Positions 46,640 through 54,191 of a DNA stretch of 64,000 bases are shown one piece after another (the first letter of the stretch is position 1; each line of letters begins with the position of its first letter). The DNA comes from Croceitalea dokdonensis DOKDO 023. GTDB lineage: Bacteria > Bacteroidota > Bacteroidia > Flavobacteriales > Flavobacteriaceae. The stretch covers positions 310,001 to 374,000 of the forward strand of contig NZ_LDJX01000002.1 in the NCBI RefSeq assembly GCF_001306415.1, read 5' to 3'. The notes below the pieces were generated by a model, which did no database searches, had not been told where the DNA came from, and saw only the letters and a program-made list of their open reading frames with translations. The translations under genes and the position numbers were made by a program.

Positions 46640-46661
46640 AAAAAACCCCGCAACTGCGGGG
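46640..46661 (-). terminator. Terminator hairpin, repeat unit 2
   Basis: Identical 16-base hairpin (46646-46661) with TTTTTT on the minus strand (46640-46645), between the tRNA-end remnant and GIY-YIG copy 2. Confidence 0.8.
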
Positions 46662-46711
46662 TTAATGTGGTGCCTCCAGCCCCGAAGCTTCGGGGGAACC
46701 AGGGACACTAT

Positions 46712-46993
46712 TTACCTTTTTGCCAGAATATCGTCCAGGATGCAGGGCCTCTCCAACACCTTCTTAACAAACTTTCGGCTTTTCATCCGTTTGATAAAAC
46801 GCTCCAAATAGCAAGCATCGCCCCTATCCTTACATTCTTTTGAAAACACCAGCTGCCAGTCTTCCGCACCTTTGGTGAAGGACCGTTTAAAGTGGTGGGC
46901 ATTATGCTGGGCCAACCGTGGGCCAATCTCAGGGGTTTCCCCCACATAGTACCTATCCAATTTTTTACTGTAAATGATATAAAGGTGGTGCAT
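46712..46993 (-). CDS. Single-domain GIY-YIG nuclease, copy 3 (tRNA-proximal)
   Basis: 93 residues from ATG 46993, differing from copy 2 at a few positions (for example YSKKL for YGKKL, EIGPRL for EIALRL, KKVLERP for QKVLDRP). The catalytic Tyr, Arg and Glu (YLERFIKRM) are all present. It starts 17 nt past the T-run of the terminator that ends tRNA-Phe transcription, so expression needs read-through or its own promoter. The nearest full copy to the intact tRNA gene. Confidence 0.83.
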   Translation of the reverse strand: MHHLYIIYSKKLDRYYVGETPEIGPRLAQHNAHHFKRSFTKGAEDWQLVFSKECKDRGDACYLERFIKRMKSRKFVKKVLERPCILDDILAKR

Positions 46994-47009
46994 GGCAAAG
47001 ATGGTGAAC

Positions 47010-47031
47010 AAAAAACCCCGCAACTGCGGGG
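47010..47031 (-). terminator. Terminator of tRNA-Phe (repeat unit 3)
   Basis: Stem CCCCGC/GCGGGG with AACT loop (47016-47031), then TTTTTT on the minus strand (47010-47015). It lies 6 bp beyond the 3' end of the tRNA. Confidence 0.88.
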
Positions 47032-47037
47032 TTTATG

Positions 47038-47110
47038 TGGTGCCTCCAGGAATCGAACCAGGGACACATGGATTTTCAGTCCATTGCTCTACCAACTGAG
47101 CTAAGGCACC
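47038..47110 (-). tRNA. tRNA-Phe (anticodon GAA)
   Basis: 73 nt on the minus strand. The acceptor stem GGTGCCT pairs with AGGCACC, the D-arm contains AGCTCAGTTGGTAGAGC, the anticodon stem ATGGA/TCCAT holds loop CTGAAAA (anticodon GAA), and the T-arm has CTGG-TTCGATT-CCTGG with standard TTCGA. The discriminator is A. The CCA end is not fully encoded (A-CA-TAA), so it is added post-transcriptionally. A strong promoter and a terminator flank it. Its 3' end is the template of the tandem units next door. Confidence 0.96.
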
Positions 47111-47129
47111 GTGCTTATCTAAGCGGCTG

Positions 47130-47160
47130 CAAATATAATTTGTTATTTACCATTCTCCAA
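47130..47160 (-). promoter_or_regulatory. Bacteroidota-type sigma-A promoter of tRNA-Phe
   Basis: On the minus strand TTG (47158-47160), a 20-bp spacer, and TATATTTG (47130-47137), a perfect match to the TTG...TAnnTTTG consensus of the phylum. The -7 box ends 19 bp before the tRNA 5' end. Confidence 0.8.
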
Positions 47161-47345
47161 TAAAAAAAGAAAAAACCTGAAAAACAAAGTTGCTAAAAGC
47201 TTTGTGGTTGGCATCAGCAAAAGAAAGCACAGGCACACAGGGCGACCCATCCATTCACACGTTATTTTCTACCATTTATAAAAACTACAAAAAAACCACC
47301 GCTTAAAGCACCTACTTTTAGTTCAGAACATTTATTGATAGGACA

Positions 47346-47447
47346 ATGGAAACTTTTGGAGAAAAACTGGGCTACTTTTTTTATTACTTCGTTTTGGTCA
47401 TTGCTTTGGCCCTCTTGGCAAATAGCTTAATTCTTTTCTTCGCCTAA
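47346..47447 (+). CDS. Small one-helix membrane protein (33 aa)
   Basis: METFGEKLGYFFYYF followed by a hydrophobic stretch to LILFFA and TAA. It has a short amphipathic start and one membrane helix (about 10-32). A purine-rich GATAGGACA precedes the ATG, and TACTTTTA (about 25-30 bp upstream) resembles a -7 box. It fills the gap between tRNA-Phe and the GH32 gene. Nothing in the sequence reveals its role; conservation would be needed to prove it is real. Confidence 0.45.
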   Translation: METFGEKLGYFFYYFVLVIALALLANSLILFFA

Positions 47448-47454
47448 GCCCGCA

Positions 47455-49005
47455 TCACCAAACGGAAGGTATGGGCTCAATTTTAAAGTGGGTAAGCTCC
47501 ATGGATGTTTCCGTGTCATTAATAATGGTCAATTTGGAATACAATTCCTTGGGAAAGACTTGATGTGTCATCACCTGTTGCCCTTTATTGATAAAAACCT
47601 CTACAGAGGACCAATCCATGAGCATCCTTATTTCCACTTTATCCTGTGGCAAGTGCTCCAACGGCATGCGATGCGTTCCCTTGGCAAAATCTTTTTGAAA
47701 ATCTACCAAACCAGATTTGGTCCTGTCAAATAAAAATTCTTTGTTGGGCCTGTCATAAGACATGCGCAGGGTATCCCCTTTATCATTGGTGAATTGGAGA
47801 AGCAACCGGTCCGTGGCGGTCTCAAAGGAAATATCACTTTGATTAAGTGCGGCATGCCCAATCTGCTTTTTATCATTGGGGCCGACGGCAATGATGGTGC
47901 CTTCCACTTTTTCCGCAAGGCCATCAACAGCTTCCAATGGGTAGTTTTTAAGCACAAAATCACCATGTATTTGATGCAGTTCCAAACTTCTGGGGACAGT
48001 CATGGCACTTCGCCATTTTTTTGTGGGGGTATCCCTGGCATAGTCCCAATTGCTCATCCACCCTATAAAAATACGTTGGTCCTCCGGTGTGTTATTATAG
48101 GTGACCCCAGCGTAATTGTCCGTGCCCCAGTCTAGCCATTTTATGTCTTTTTGTGTGGTGGTAAAGCGTTGACCATCAAAATCGCCCACAAAATACTGGG
48201 TGCCACTGCCACCGTTGGGGGCACCGGGATTGATACTAATGAGCAACACCCATTTTACCTCATCACTGCCTGCTACCTTCATGGGAAACAAATCTGGACA
48301 TTCCCAAACACCGCCATGGGCACCATTTTCCTTTCCAAAATCGCTCAAGTAGGTCCACTCCCTTAAATTTTTGGAACTATAAAATTGGGCGTGATCCCCC
48401 GCCACCAAGGCCATAATCCATTGTTGGCCATCTTCATGCCAAAACACCTTGGGATCTCTAAAATCCTTAATGCCACTATTGCCAATTACGGGGTTATTTG
48501 CATACTTTACCCAAGAATCCCCATTGTCCAAGCTATAGGCAATACCTTGTGTTTGGAAATCTTTGCGTCCGGCTTTTTCACCCTCCATGGAGTGATAGGT
48601 AAACACGGCAACCAACGGAACTTTTCCATCTTTCCCAAACCCACTGGTGTTATTTTTGTCCACCACCGCACTTCCAGAAAATATAAGCCCATTTTCATCG
48701 GGATACAAGGCTATGGGCTTGTGCTGCCAATGCACCATATCTTTACTTACCGCATGCCCCCAGTGCATAGGCCCCCAAACAATATCCTCTGGGTAATATT
48801 GATAAAACAGATGATAAACACCATCGTGGTACACGAGGCCGTTGGGGTCGTTCATCCATTTTTCTTGTGGTGTAAAATGATATTGGGGGCGGTACTGTTC
48901 TTTATAAACCGCCGTCTCCCGTTTTGGTGCCTTTTTAGCATCAGGAACTTGTCTACATGCCATGAAAACCATCAAAAGGGATAGGAACAGGAACTTGTTT
49001 TTCAT
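47455..49005 (-). CDS. Glycoside hydrolase family 32 lipoprotein (fructan/sucrose hydrolase)
   Basis: About 516 residues from ATG 49005, chosen because it opens a lipoprotein signal (FLSLLMVFMAC, Cys at 17); the upstream 17 codons lack one. The GH32 five-blade propeller carries the nucleophile Asp in EKWMNDPNG, the transition-state Asp in DFRDPKVF and the acid/base Glu in WECPDLF. The C-terminal beta-sandwich ends near VEVFINKGQQVMTHQ. It hydrolyses fructosyl bonds (levan, inulin or sucrose); the substrate is not readable. No SusC/SusD pair is nearby, so it stands alone. Confidence 0.93.
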   Translation of the reverse strand: MKNKFLFLSLLMVFMACRQVPDAKKAPKRETAVYKEQYRPQYHFTPQEKWMNDPNGLVYHDGVYHLFYQYYPEDIVWGPMHWGHAVSKDMVHWQHKPIALYPDENGLIFSGSAVVDKNNTSGFGKDGKVPLVAVFTYHSMEGEKAGRKDFQTQGIAYSLDNGDSWVKYANNPVIGNSGIKDFRDPKVFWHEDGQQWIMALVAGDHAQFYSSKNLREWTYLSDFGKENGAHGGVWECPDLFPMKVAGSDEVKWVLLISINPGAPNGGSGTQYFVGDFDGQRFTTTQKDIKWLDWGTDNYAGVTYNNTPEDQRIFIGWMSNWDYARDTPTKKWRSAMTVPRSLELHQIHGDFVLKNYPLEAVDGLAEKVEGTIIAVGPNDKKQIGHAALNQSDISFETATDRLLLQFTNDKGDTLRMSYDRPNKEFLFDRTKSGLVDFQKDFAKGTHRMPLEHLPQDKVEIRMLMDWSSVEVFINKGQQVMTHQVFPKELYSKLTIINDTETSMELTHFKIEPIPSVW

Positions 49006-49087
49006 AAAAAAGACATATTCAAAGAAATACCAACTAAAAACAGCCAAAAGATACAAAAGAGTATCTTTATTCCCTTAAAATTTGGAC

Positions 49088-49579
49088 ATGCGTTTCTTAG
49101 GTATTTTTTTGATTGCCCTGATCTATTCCGGTAGTGTACAGGCGCAGAAAACCATAGCAAAAACCCTTAAAAAATTTAATACTGAATCTGTTCCCTATAT
49201 TTCGGTAGAGGAGGCAATCCTTACGCAAAACAGTCTTTTTTTAGACACTAGAAAACGAGAAGAATATGATGTTAGCCATGTAAATGATGCCCTATGGGTG
49301 GGCTACAAAAAATTCTCCATTGGTAATGTATTGGCCCAAATACCAGTTAAAGACACCCCAATTATTGTCTATTGTTCGGTAGGTGTGCGTTCTGAGGATA
49401 TTGGCGAAAAACTCCTTAAAGCAGGGTATACCAATGTAAAAAATCTGTACGGCGGGATCTTTAACTGGAAAAACAAGGGCAACCCTGTATTTAGCAATGA
49501 CGGAATGCCAACAGAAAAAGTCCATGGCTTTAGTAAGCAATGGGGAAAACTCCTGACCAACGCACAAAAAGTATATTAA
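49088..49579 (+). CDS. Periplasmic rhodanese-like protein
   Basis: 163 residues from ATG 49088; a TTG two codons earlier is possible. Signal peptide about 1-19 (SGSVQAQ), then one rhodanese domain: FLDTRKREEYDVSHVNDALWVGY and active-site Cys in IVYCSVGVRSEDIG. Sulfurtransferase activity is likely, exported. Head of a plus-strand run that includes two arsenosugar-type glycosyltransferases and a purine nucleoside phosphorylase. Confidence 0.88.
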   Translation: MRFLGIFLIALIYSGSVQAQKTIAKTLKKFNTESVPYISVEEAILTQNSLFLDTRKREEYDVSHVNDALWVGYKKFSIGNVLAQIPVKDTPIIVYCSVGVRSEDIGEKLLKAGYTNVKNLYGGIFNWKNKGNPVFSNDGMPTEKVHGFSKQWGKLLTNAQKVY

Positions 49580-49598
49580 ACCTAACCACATTGCACCT

Positions 49599-50219
49599 TT
49601 GAAAAATACAAAAAACCTACTCCTTATTTTCACTCGGAACCCTGAATTGGGAAAATGCAAAACCAGATTGGCAGCGACCACAGGCAACCAATTGGCACTT
49701 GAAATTTACAAGTTCCTATTACAACATACCGCAAACCTCACCAAGGCCGTAAAAACGGATAAAGTAGTCTACTATTCGGAAGAAATCTGGGAAGAGGATA
49801 TTTGGGACAATGACCACTTCCAGAAAAGACTGCAAAAAGGCATCGATTTGGGGGAACGGATGTTGAATGCTTTTACGGAAGGTTCCAAAGCCGGTTATGA
49901 ACGTATGGTAATTATTGGAAGTGATATGTACGATTTGTCCCCTGGGGATATTGAACAGGCTTTCTCCCTGTTGGACCAAAAGGATTTTGTCATTGGACCC
50001 GCCAAGGACGGTGGCTATTACCTTCTTGGGATGAAAAAGGTTAAAAAGGATTTGTTCAGCGATAAGGCATGGGGTACGGGCAATGTGCTAAAACATACCC
50101 TTAACGATTTACAAACTGAAAATTACGCCCTTTTGGATGAACGCAATGACGTAGATATTTTTGAGGATATAAAAGACGTAGATGCATTTGAACCCTTTAT
50201 CAAAAAAATGAACGCATGA
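49599..50219 (+). CDS. TIGR04282-type (DUF2064) glycosyltransferase, arsenosugar-linked
   Basis: 206 residues from a TTG start 19 bp after the rhodanese gene. It has a GT-A fold with LLLIFTRNPELGKCKTRLA (nucleotide-binding), VIIGSDMYDLSPGDIEQAF (metal-binding Asp) and VIGPAKDGGYYLLGMK. This is the DUF2064 family, named for arsenosugar biosynthesis because of its frequent company. It overlaps the purine nucleoside phosphorylase by 4 bp. Substrate not proven; no arsM or arsS is in the window. Confidence 0.86.
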   Translation: MKNTKNLLLIFTRNPELGKCKTRLAATTGNQLALEIYKFLLQHTANLTKAVKTDKVVYYSEEIWEEDIWDNDHFQKRLQKGIDLGERMLNAFTEGSKAGYERMVIIGSDMYDLSPGDIEQAFSLLDQKDFVIGPAKDGGYYLLGMKKVKKDLFSDKAWGTGNVLKHTLNDLQTENYALLDERNDVDIFEDIKDVDAFEPFIKKMNA

Positions 50220-51031
50220 CAAAAAAGCAATTAGACGAATCTGTAAACTATTTAAAAAGCAAGGGTTTTGATGCACCTGAAATTGGAATTGTGCTAGGTA
50301 CCGGTCTAGGGCAATTGGTAGATCATATAGAAGAGCCCATTATAGCGCATTACAACCACATTCCGTTTTTTCCATTGGCTACCGTAGAATTTCATACCGG
50401 TAAATTGATCTACGGTACCATTTCCGGGAAAAAAGTGGTGGTGATGCAGGGGCGTTTTCATTTATATGAAGGCTATGATTTTTCTGATGTCACCTACCCC
50501 ATTAGGGTGATGCACCAATTGGGCATCCAAAAGCTCTTTGTATCCAATGCAGCCGGAGCCATTAATCTATCTTTTCACAAAGGGGACATTATGCTTATTG
50601 AGGACCATATTAACCTACAGGGGGGTTCTCCGTTGGCCTTCAAAAACGTATCTGAATTTGGTGACCGTTTTGTGGATATGATGGAACCTTATGATGTGCC
50701 CATGCGAAAGAAAATTGAGCAAATTGCAGACCGTAATGATATACGGTTGCAGAAAGGCGTTTACGCCTCTGTAGTTGGTCCACAACTGGAAACAAAGGCA
50801 GAATACAGAATGTTAAAAATACTTGGGGCAGACGCGGTGGGAATGAGCACGGTTCCAGAAGTCATTGTGGCCAATCATCTAAAATTGCCAGTAGTTGCAG
50901 TTTCCGTATTAACGGATGAGTGTGACCCGGACAACCTTGAACCCGTGGATATTCAAGAAATCATTGCCATTGCGGGGCAGACGGAACCAAAAATGATACA
51001 ATTGTTCACAGAGCTCATCAAAAGCCTGTAA
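50216..51031 (+). CDS. Purine-nucleoside phosphorylase, trimeric class
   Basis: 271 residues: IGIVLGTGLGQLVDHI (phosphate site), MQGRFHLYEGYD, LFVSNAAGAINLSF, and the base-binding Glu in GPQLETKAEYR, all of the trimeric PNP class. The position equal to human Asn243 is Asp234 (SVLTDECDP), a residue that favours 6-amino over 6-oxo purines, so adenosine-type substrates are plausible. Placed between two arsenosugar-type glycosyltransferases, which suggests removal of adenine from an arsenical nucleoside (inference). Confidence 0.92.
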   Translation: MTKKQLDESVNYLKSKGFDAPEIGIVLGTGLGQLVDHIEEPIIAHYNHIPFFPLATVEFHTGKLIYGTISGKKVVVMQGRFHLYEGYDFSDVTYPIRVMHQLGIQKLFVSNAAGAINLSFHKGDIMLIEDHINLQGGSPLAFKNVSEFGDRFVDMMEPYDVPMRKKIEQIADRNDIRLQKGVYASVVGPQLETKAEYRMLKILGADAVGMSTVPEVIVANHLKLPVVAVSVLTDECDPDNLEPVDIQEIIAIAGQTEPKMIQLFTELIKSL

Positions 51032-51074
51032 GGTTACGTTCTAATTTGCTACTACCTCCAAGGTAACCCTTTAC

Positions 51075-51785
51075 ATGAATACAGCTGCCTTGCAACAGAT
51101 AAGTATTATTATTCCCGCATTGAACGAGGGTAGGATGATAGCTAGTTTGCTGAACCACCTAAAACAAAATAGTTCTCAAAAGAATATCTTAGAGGTACTG
51201 GTCGTAGACGGTGGTAGTTCTGACAATACTGTGCAAAAGGCCCATGCACATGGTGCAACGGTCATCGCATCCAAAAGAGGCCGCGCCATACAAATGAACC
51301 AGGGTGCAAAAAAAGCGCAGGGCAGCATTTTATATTTTTTACATGCCGATACGCTGCCTCCCAAAAACTTTGACCAAAAAATCATGGAGGCGGTAGCGCA
51401 AGGATACCAATCCGGTTGCTTTAGGATGCAGTTTGATAGCAAGAACCCATTTCTCCGGTTTTTCGCCTATTTATCCCGCATTAACCATACGCTCTGCCGG
51501 GGCGGTGACCAATCGCTCTTTGTCACCACTGCTGTTTTTGAAGCAGAGAAAGGCTTCAATGAAGCTTATTTCATTTATGAGGATAGTGAGTTTATCCGAA
51601 GGCTCTACAAGACCACCAAATTCAAAGTATTGGATGGCGCCGTAATTACCTCAGCGAGAAAATATCGTGAAAAAGGGTGGTTAAAAGTGCAGTTCCATTT
51701 TGCCATGATCCATTTAAAATATCATTTGGGAACAACCCCAGAAGAGCTTTACAGCTATTATAAAAAACGTTTGCTCACCAAGTAA
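51075..51785 (+). CDS. TIGR04283-type glycosyltransferase, arsenosugar-linked
   Basis: 236 residues of GT2 type: ISIIIPALNEGRMIASLLNHL, VVDGGSSDNTVQKA (DxD-like Asp pair), LYFLHADTLPPKNF (acceptor/DXD) and GGDQSLFVTTAVFEAEKGF. The family is named from arsenosugar loci and typically co-occurs with the DUF2064 gene, as here. No membrane segment. 43 bp after the PNP gene. Confidence 0.88.
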   Translation: MNTAALQQISIIIPALNEGRMIASLLNHLKQNSSQKNILEVLVVDGGSSDNTVQKAHAHGATVIASKRGRAIQMNQGAKKAQGSILYFLHADTLPPKNFDQKIMEAVAQGYQSGCFRMQFDSKNPFLRFFAYLSRINHTLCRGGDQSLFVTTAVFEAEKGFNEAYFIYEDSEFIRRLYKTTKFKVLDGAVITSARKYREKGWLKVQFHFAMIHLKYHLGTTPEELYSYYKKRLLTK

Positions 51786-51791
51786 TCTCCT

Positions 51792-52694
51792 ATGAAAAAC
51801 CTTATCCTGTTTGCTGCTTTGGCCTTTGTATCACTTACGGCCTGTAATCAAAAGGCCCAAGAAAAACCGGCTCCCTCGGTATCACAAACAACACCTACAG
51901 ATCTTGCTTTGGTCCCTAACGACTGGATTGCGAAAAGAGTCTCCAAAAGCAAGCATCGTTTACAAGGTACAGCTGCGGGAAAAATTGTCTGGAATGCCAT
52001 GAAGGCCAACGGGGGTTTGGCCAAATGGTATGCCAATGGCCCTTTGTCCTTTAGGTTTCAATACCAGCCTTTGGATAGCAGTACCCCACGTGATACCTAT
52101 CAAATTATTGACACTTGGCGCAGTACCGCCAGACATTACCATGCCAAAGATTCTAGCCAACAATTTGGCTGGGAAGGCAAAACAGCTTGGCAATTGGCCA
52201 AGGATAGCACGGCTTTTGCCTACAACACTAGATTTTGGGCACTAACGCCCTACTTTTTTATAGGGCAACCCTTTGTATTGGATGGTTCCGGTGTACAACT
52301 TAAACAATTGCCCAATACCGTTTATCAAGACAGGATGCAAGAGGTTATTAGGGTCACCTTTGACACCGGAACGGGTGATGCACCAGACGATTATTACGTA
52401 CTCTATTTTGATGCCGAAACCCATAAATTGGCCGTAATTCGCTATATTGTTTCCTATCCCGGTTATTTTAAAAACGGGGGACATTCTCCAGAAAAGTTGA
52501 TGGAACTTGGAGCCTACCATACGGTAGATGGTATTGCCCTGCCAACCACGTACAAAACCTTTTGGCTCTCAGCGGAAGGAGAGGCTGATGAACACATCAC
52601 CGATATCACCGTAAGTGATATTAAATTTCAACCTAAAGCCAAAAAATCAATTTTTGGGATTCCAGAAAAGGCAACTGTTGTAGAAGGGCTCTAA
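51792..52694 (+). CDS. Putative lipoprotein, possibly DUF6503
   Basis: 300 residues with a lipoprotein signal (LAFVSLTAC, Cys at about 18). The body is beta-rich and reminiscent of an LolA/outer-membrane-lipoprotein-sorting fold: FRFQYQPLDSSTPRDTYQIIDTW, TPYFFIGQPFVLDGSGVQL, VLYFDAETHKLAVIRY. DUF6503 is my best guess for the family and is uncertain. It lies 6 bp after the second glycosyltransferase, so it is co-transcribed. Its stop overlaps by 4 bp that of the opposing amidase gene. Confidence 0.72.
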   Translation: MKNLILFAALAFVSLTACNQKAQEKPAPSVSQTTPTDLALVPNDWIAKRVSKSKHRLQGTAAGKIVWNAMKANGGLAKWYANGPLSFRFQYQPLDSSTPRDTYQIIDTWRSTARHYHAKDSSQQFGWEGKTAWQLAKDSTAFAYNTRFWALTPYFFIGQPFVLDGSGVQLKQLPNTVYQDRMQEVIRVTFDTGTGDAPDDYYVLYFDAETHKLAVIRYIVSYPGYFKNGGHSPEKLMELGAYHTVDGIALPTTYKTFWLSAEGEADEHITDITVSDIKFQPKAKKSIFGIPEKATVVEGL

Positions 52695-53701
52695 TTATTT
52701 TCTAAAGATTCATAGTCCAGTAGCACCCCTTCTGTAATCCATTTGGCCAAGGCTTGCCTATTGTCCGGCTCCAAAATACGCTTTTGGTCCTTTTTATTCC
52801 TAATGTTGCCAATTTCAATGTAGGCAATGGCAGGCAGCGTATGTTTCACCACATACAGATTACTGCGCTCTTGGAAGGTTCCCTTATAACCCCGGTTGGG
52901 TTGGAAACGGGCATACTTTCTTTGAAAGGTCTTGTGGATGCTTTCTGCCAAACGTTTGCCATTGCTACTTTTTTGGTGATGATAAAAAAACACGTCAATA
53001 GTGGTGCCAACGCTTCTACTGTCTACATGCGTTGCAATTAAGCGTTGATATTTACCAAGGTTCTTTTTGTAAAGTTCATTGACCACATCACAACGTTGTT
53101 TTAGCCGTGCCTTTTGGTTTAAGGGTATTTTTAAATCGGGATGGGCAACCTCATCATAATCCAATTCCAGGATACGATCGTCCCTGATGCCATCATTGTT
53201 ATCCTTTATGATCAGATGAACTTCCGCACCATGGGACATGAGTTCCCGGGCAAGCCTTAACGTAATATCATAGGCATACTCATCTTCAGAAATCTGGCTA
53301 CCCTTATAAGTGGCCAAAGCTCCTGGGTCTGGCCCGCCATGACCGGAAATAAGATAATAGACCGTTCCCTGTAAACGATTGCTTAAAGAGTCTATTTGTT
53401 CGTATTGCTTGCCAAAAATGGCATATCTAGGTTTTTCTGGGATAGCTAGGATAGCTGGTTCTTGCCCCAATGTAGTGTCCGGAAGTTGGTATACTTGCCC
53501 TACCCTTAAAAATTCGTTATCCACTAACAGACTATCGTTTAACTCAACAAAACGGTTGTAATGCTTTGTAGGGTTAATGTTATGCTTTCTTAGCAAGGAA
53601 TAAATACCATCTCCTTGTTCTGCCCTTACCGTTAGTGAATGGTTCTGTGCCAATGCCAAGGGGCATGGAAGACATAACAATAGCAACAAAAAATACTTCA
53701 C
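52691..53701 (-). CDS. N-acetylmuramoyl-L-alanine amidase (Amidase_3) with LysM-like N-terminus
   Basis: 336 residues: signal peptide (about 1-18), a LysM-like region (about 22-75, GDGIYSLLRKHNINP...FLRVGQVYQLP), and an Amidase_3 catalytic domain (about 112-330). Zinc ligands His121 (GHGGPDPGA), Glu (about 141) and His225 (ATHVDSRS), and the catalytic Glu296 (YIEIGNI), are all present, so it should be active. It cleaves the lactyl-amide bond in murein during division or recycling. A degenerate paralogue lies just upstream at 54192-55148. Confidence 0.9.
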   Translation of the reverse strand: MKYFLLLLLCLPCPLALAQNHSLTVRAEQGDGIYSLLRKHNINPTKHYNRFVELNDSLLVDNEFLRVGQVYQLPDTTLGQEPAILAIPEKPRYAIFGKQYEQIDSLSNRLQGTVYYLISGHGGPDPGALATYKGSQISEDEYAYDITLRLARELMSHGAEVHLIIKDNNDGIRDDRILELDYDEVAHPDLKIPLNQKARLKQRCDVVNELYKKNLGKYQRLIATHVDSRSVGTTIDVFFYHHQKSSNGKRLAESIHKTFQRKYARFQPNRGYKGTFQERSNLYVVKHTLPAIAYIEIGNIRNKKDQKRILEPDNRQALAKWITEGVLLDYESLENN

Positions 53702-53820
53702 GGACTACCTTTTTGTAAAAGTACAAAGGCAGAGCAAAAAAAACAGGAATACCCCCAGGAGCTTAAAAAACTACAACAGCAGACCACTAAGGAAATCCTA
53801 TGGAATGTGTCTCTAATTTA

Positions 53821-53998
53821 CCCATTGTGCATTTTGATGAAAATTCGTCAATTCGAGTGATTTTTTGATACGAAGTATCGGAAAATAGTATCGAGAATCA
53901 GAATTTTAGCCATGGAACCTTGTTCTAGATACTATTTCTTCCAGAAAAACTCGAACTGACGGTTTTAAATCTAAAAAGCATTCAAAATGCACAACGGG
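53821..53998. mobile_element. 178-bp MITE-like palindromic element, copy 2, with target duplication
   Basis: Ends CCCATTGTGCATTTTGA / TCAAAATGCACAACGGG as in copy 1, with the same internal inverted pairs. TCTAATTT(A) occurs immediately left (53812-53820) and again right (54000-54008) of the element, a direct duplication of 8-9 bp, the usual scar of transposition. No ORF inside; it would depend on a transposase in trans. Confidence 0.85.
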
Positions 53999-54130
53999 TT
54001 CTAATTTATCAATTCTGCAAAAGTACAAGTGTTGCATACCTAATGATTAAGGCGAGCGTACCGTTAAAGGGGTTTTGGGTAATTCTAAAATTTTGGACGT
54101 AAAACCTAGAAGCATCCAGCTTGCAATTAA

Positions 54131-54171
54131 TAAGTAAAAACCCTTGAACACCAATTAGCGTCAAGGGTTTT
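54131..54171 (-). terminator. Intrinsic terminator of the degenerate amidase gene
   Basis: Stem AAAACCCTTGA (54137-54147) with TCAAGGGTTTT (54161-54171) and a 13-nt loop, followed on the minus strand by TTTTTACTTATT. It lies 20 bp past the stop of the 318-residue gene. Confidence 0.85.
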
Positions 54172-54191
54172 CGTCGGGGGAAATAGTTGAG

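Larger units (their letters stand above)
46068..47066 (-). repeat. Tandem 370-bp units (about 2.7 copies) of tRNA 3' end + terminator + GIY-YIG
   Basis: GIY-YIG starts fall at 46253, 46623 and 46993, and the tRNA-end sequence TGCCTCCAG at 46301, 46671 and 47041, both spaced exactly 370 bp. The outermost tRNA end is the real tRNA-Phe 3' part. In the two inner copies, the T-loop bases GAATC (plus strand) are replaced by the palindrome CCCCGAAGCTTCGGGG. Identity between units is very high, so the duplication is recent. Confidence 0.88.

Noticed and set aside
46342-46653. Longer GIY-YIG start (MRGFLFNILA extension)
   Set aside because: The extra codons lie inside the terminator stem and loop; all copies share ATG at 46253/46623/46993, which begins the family sequence.
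46068-47066. CRISPR array
   Set aside because: The repeat is 370 bp and contains a coding frame, not 24-40 bp direct repeats with unique spacers; no Cas genes nearby.
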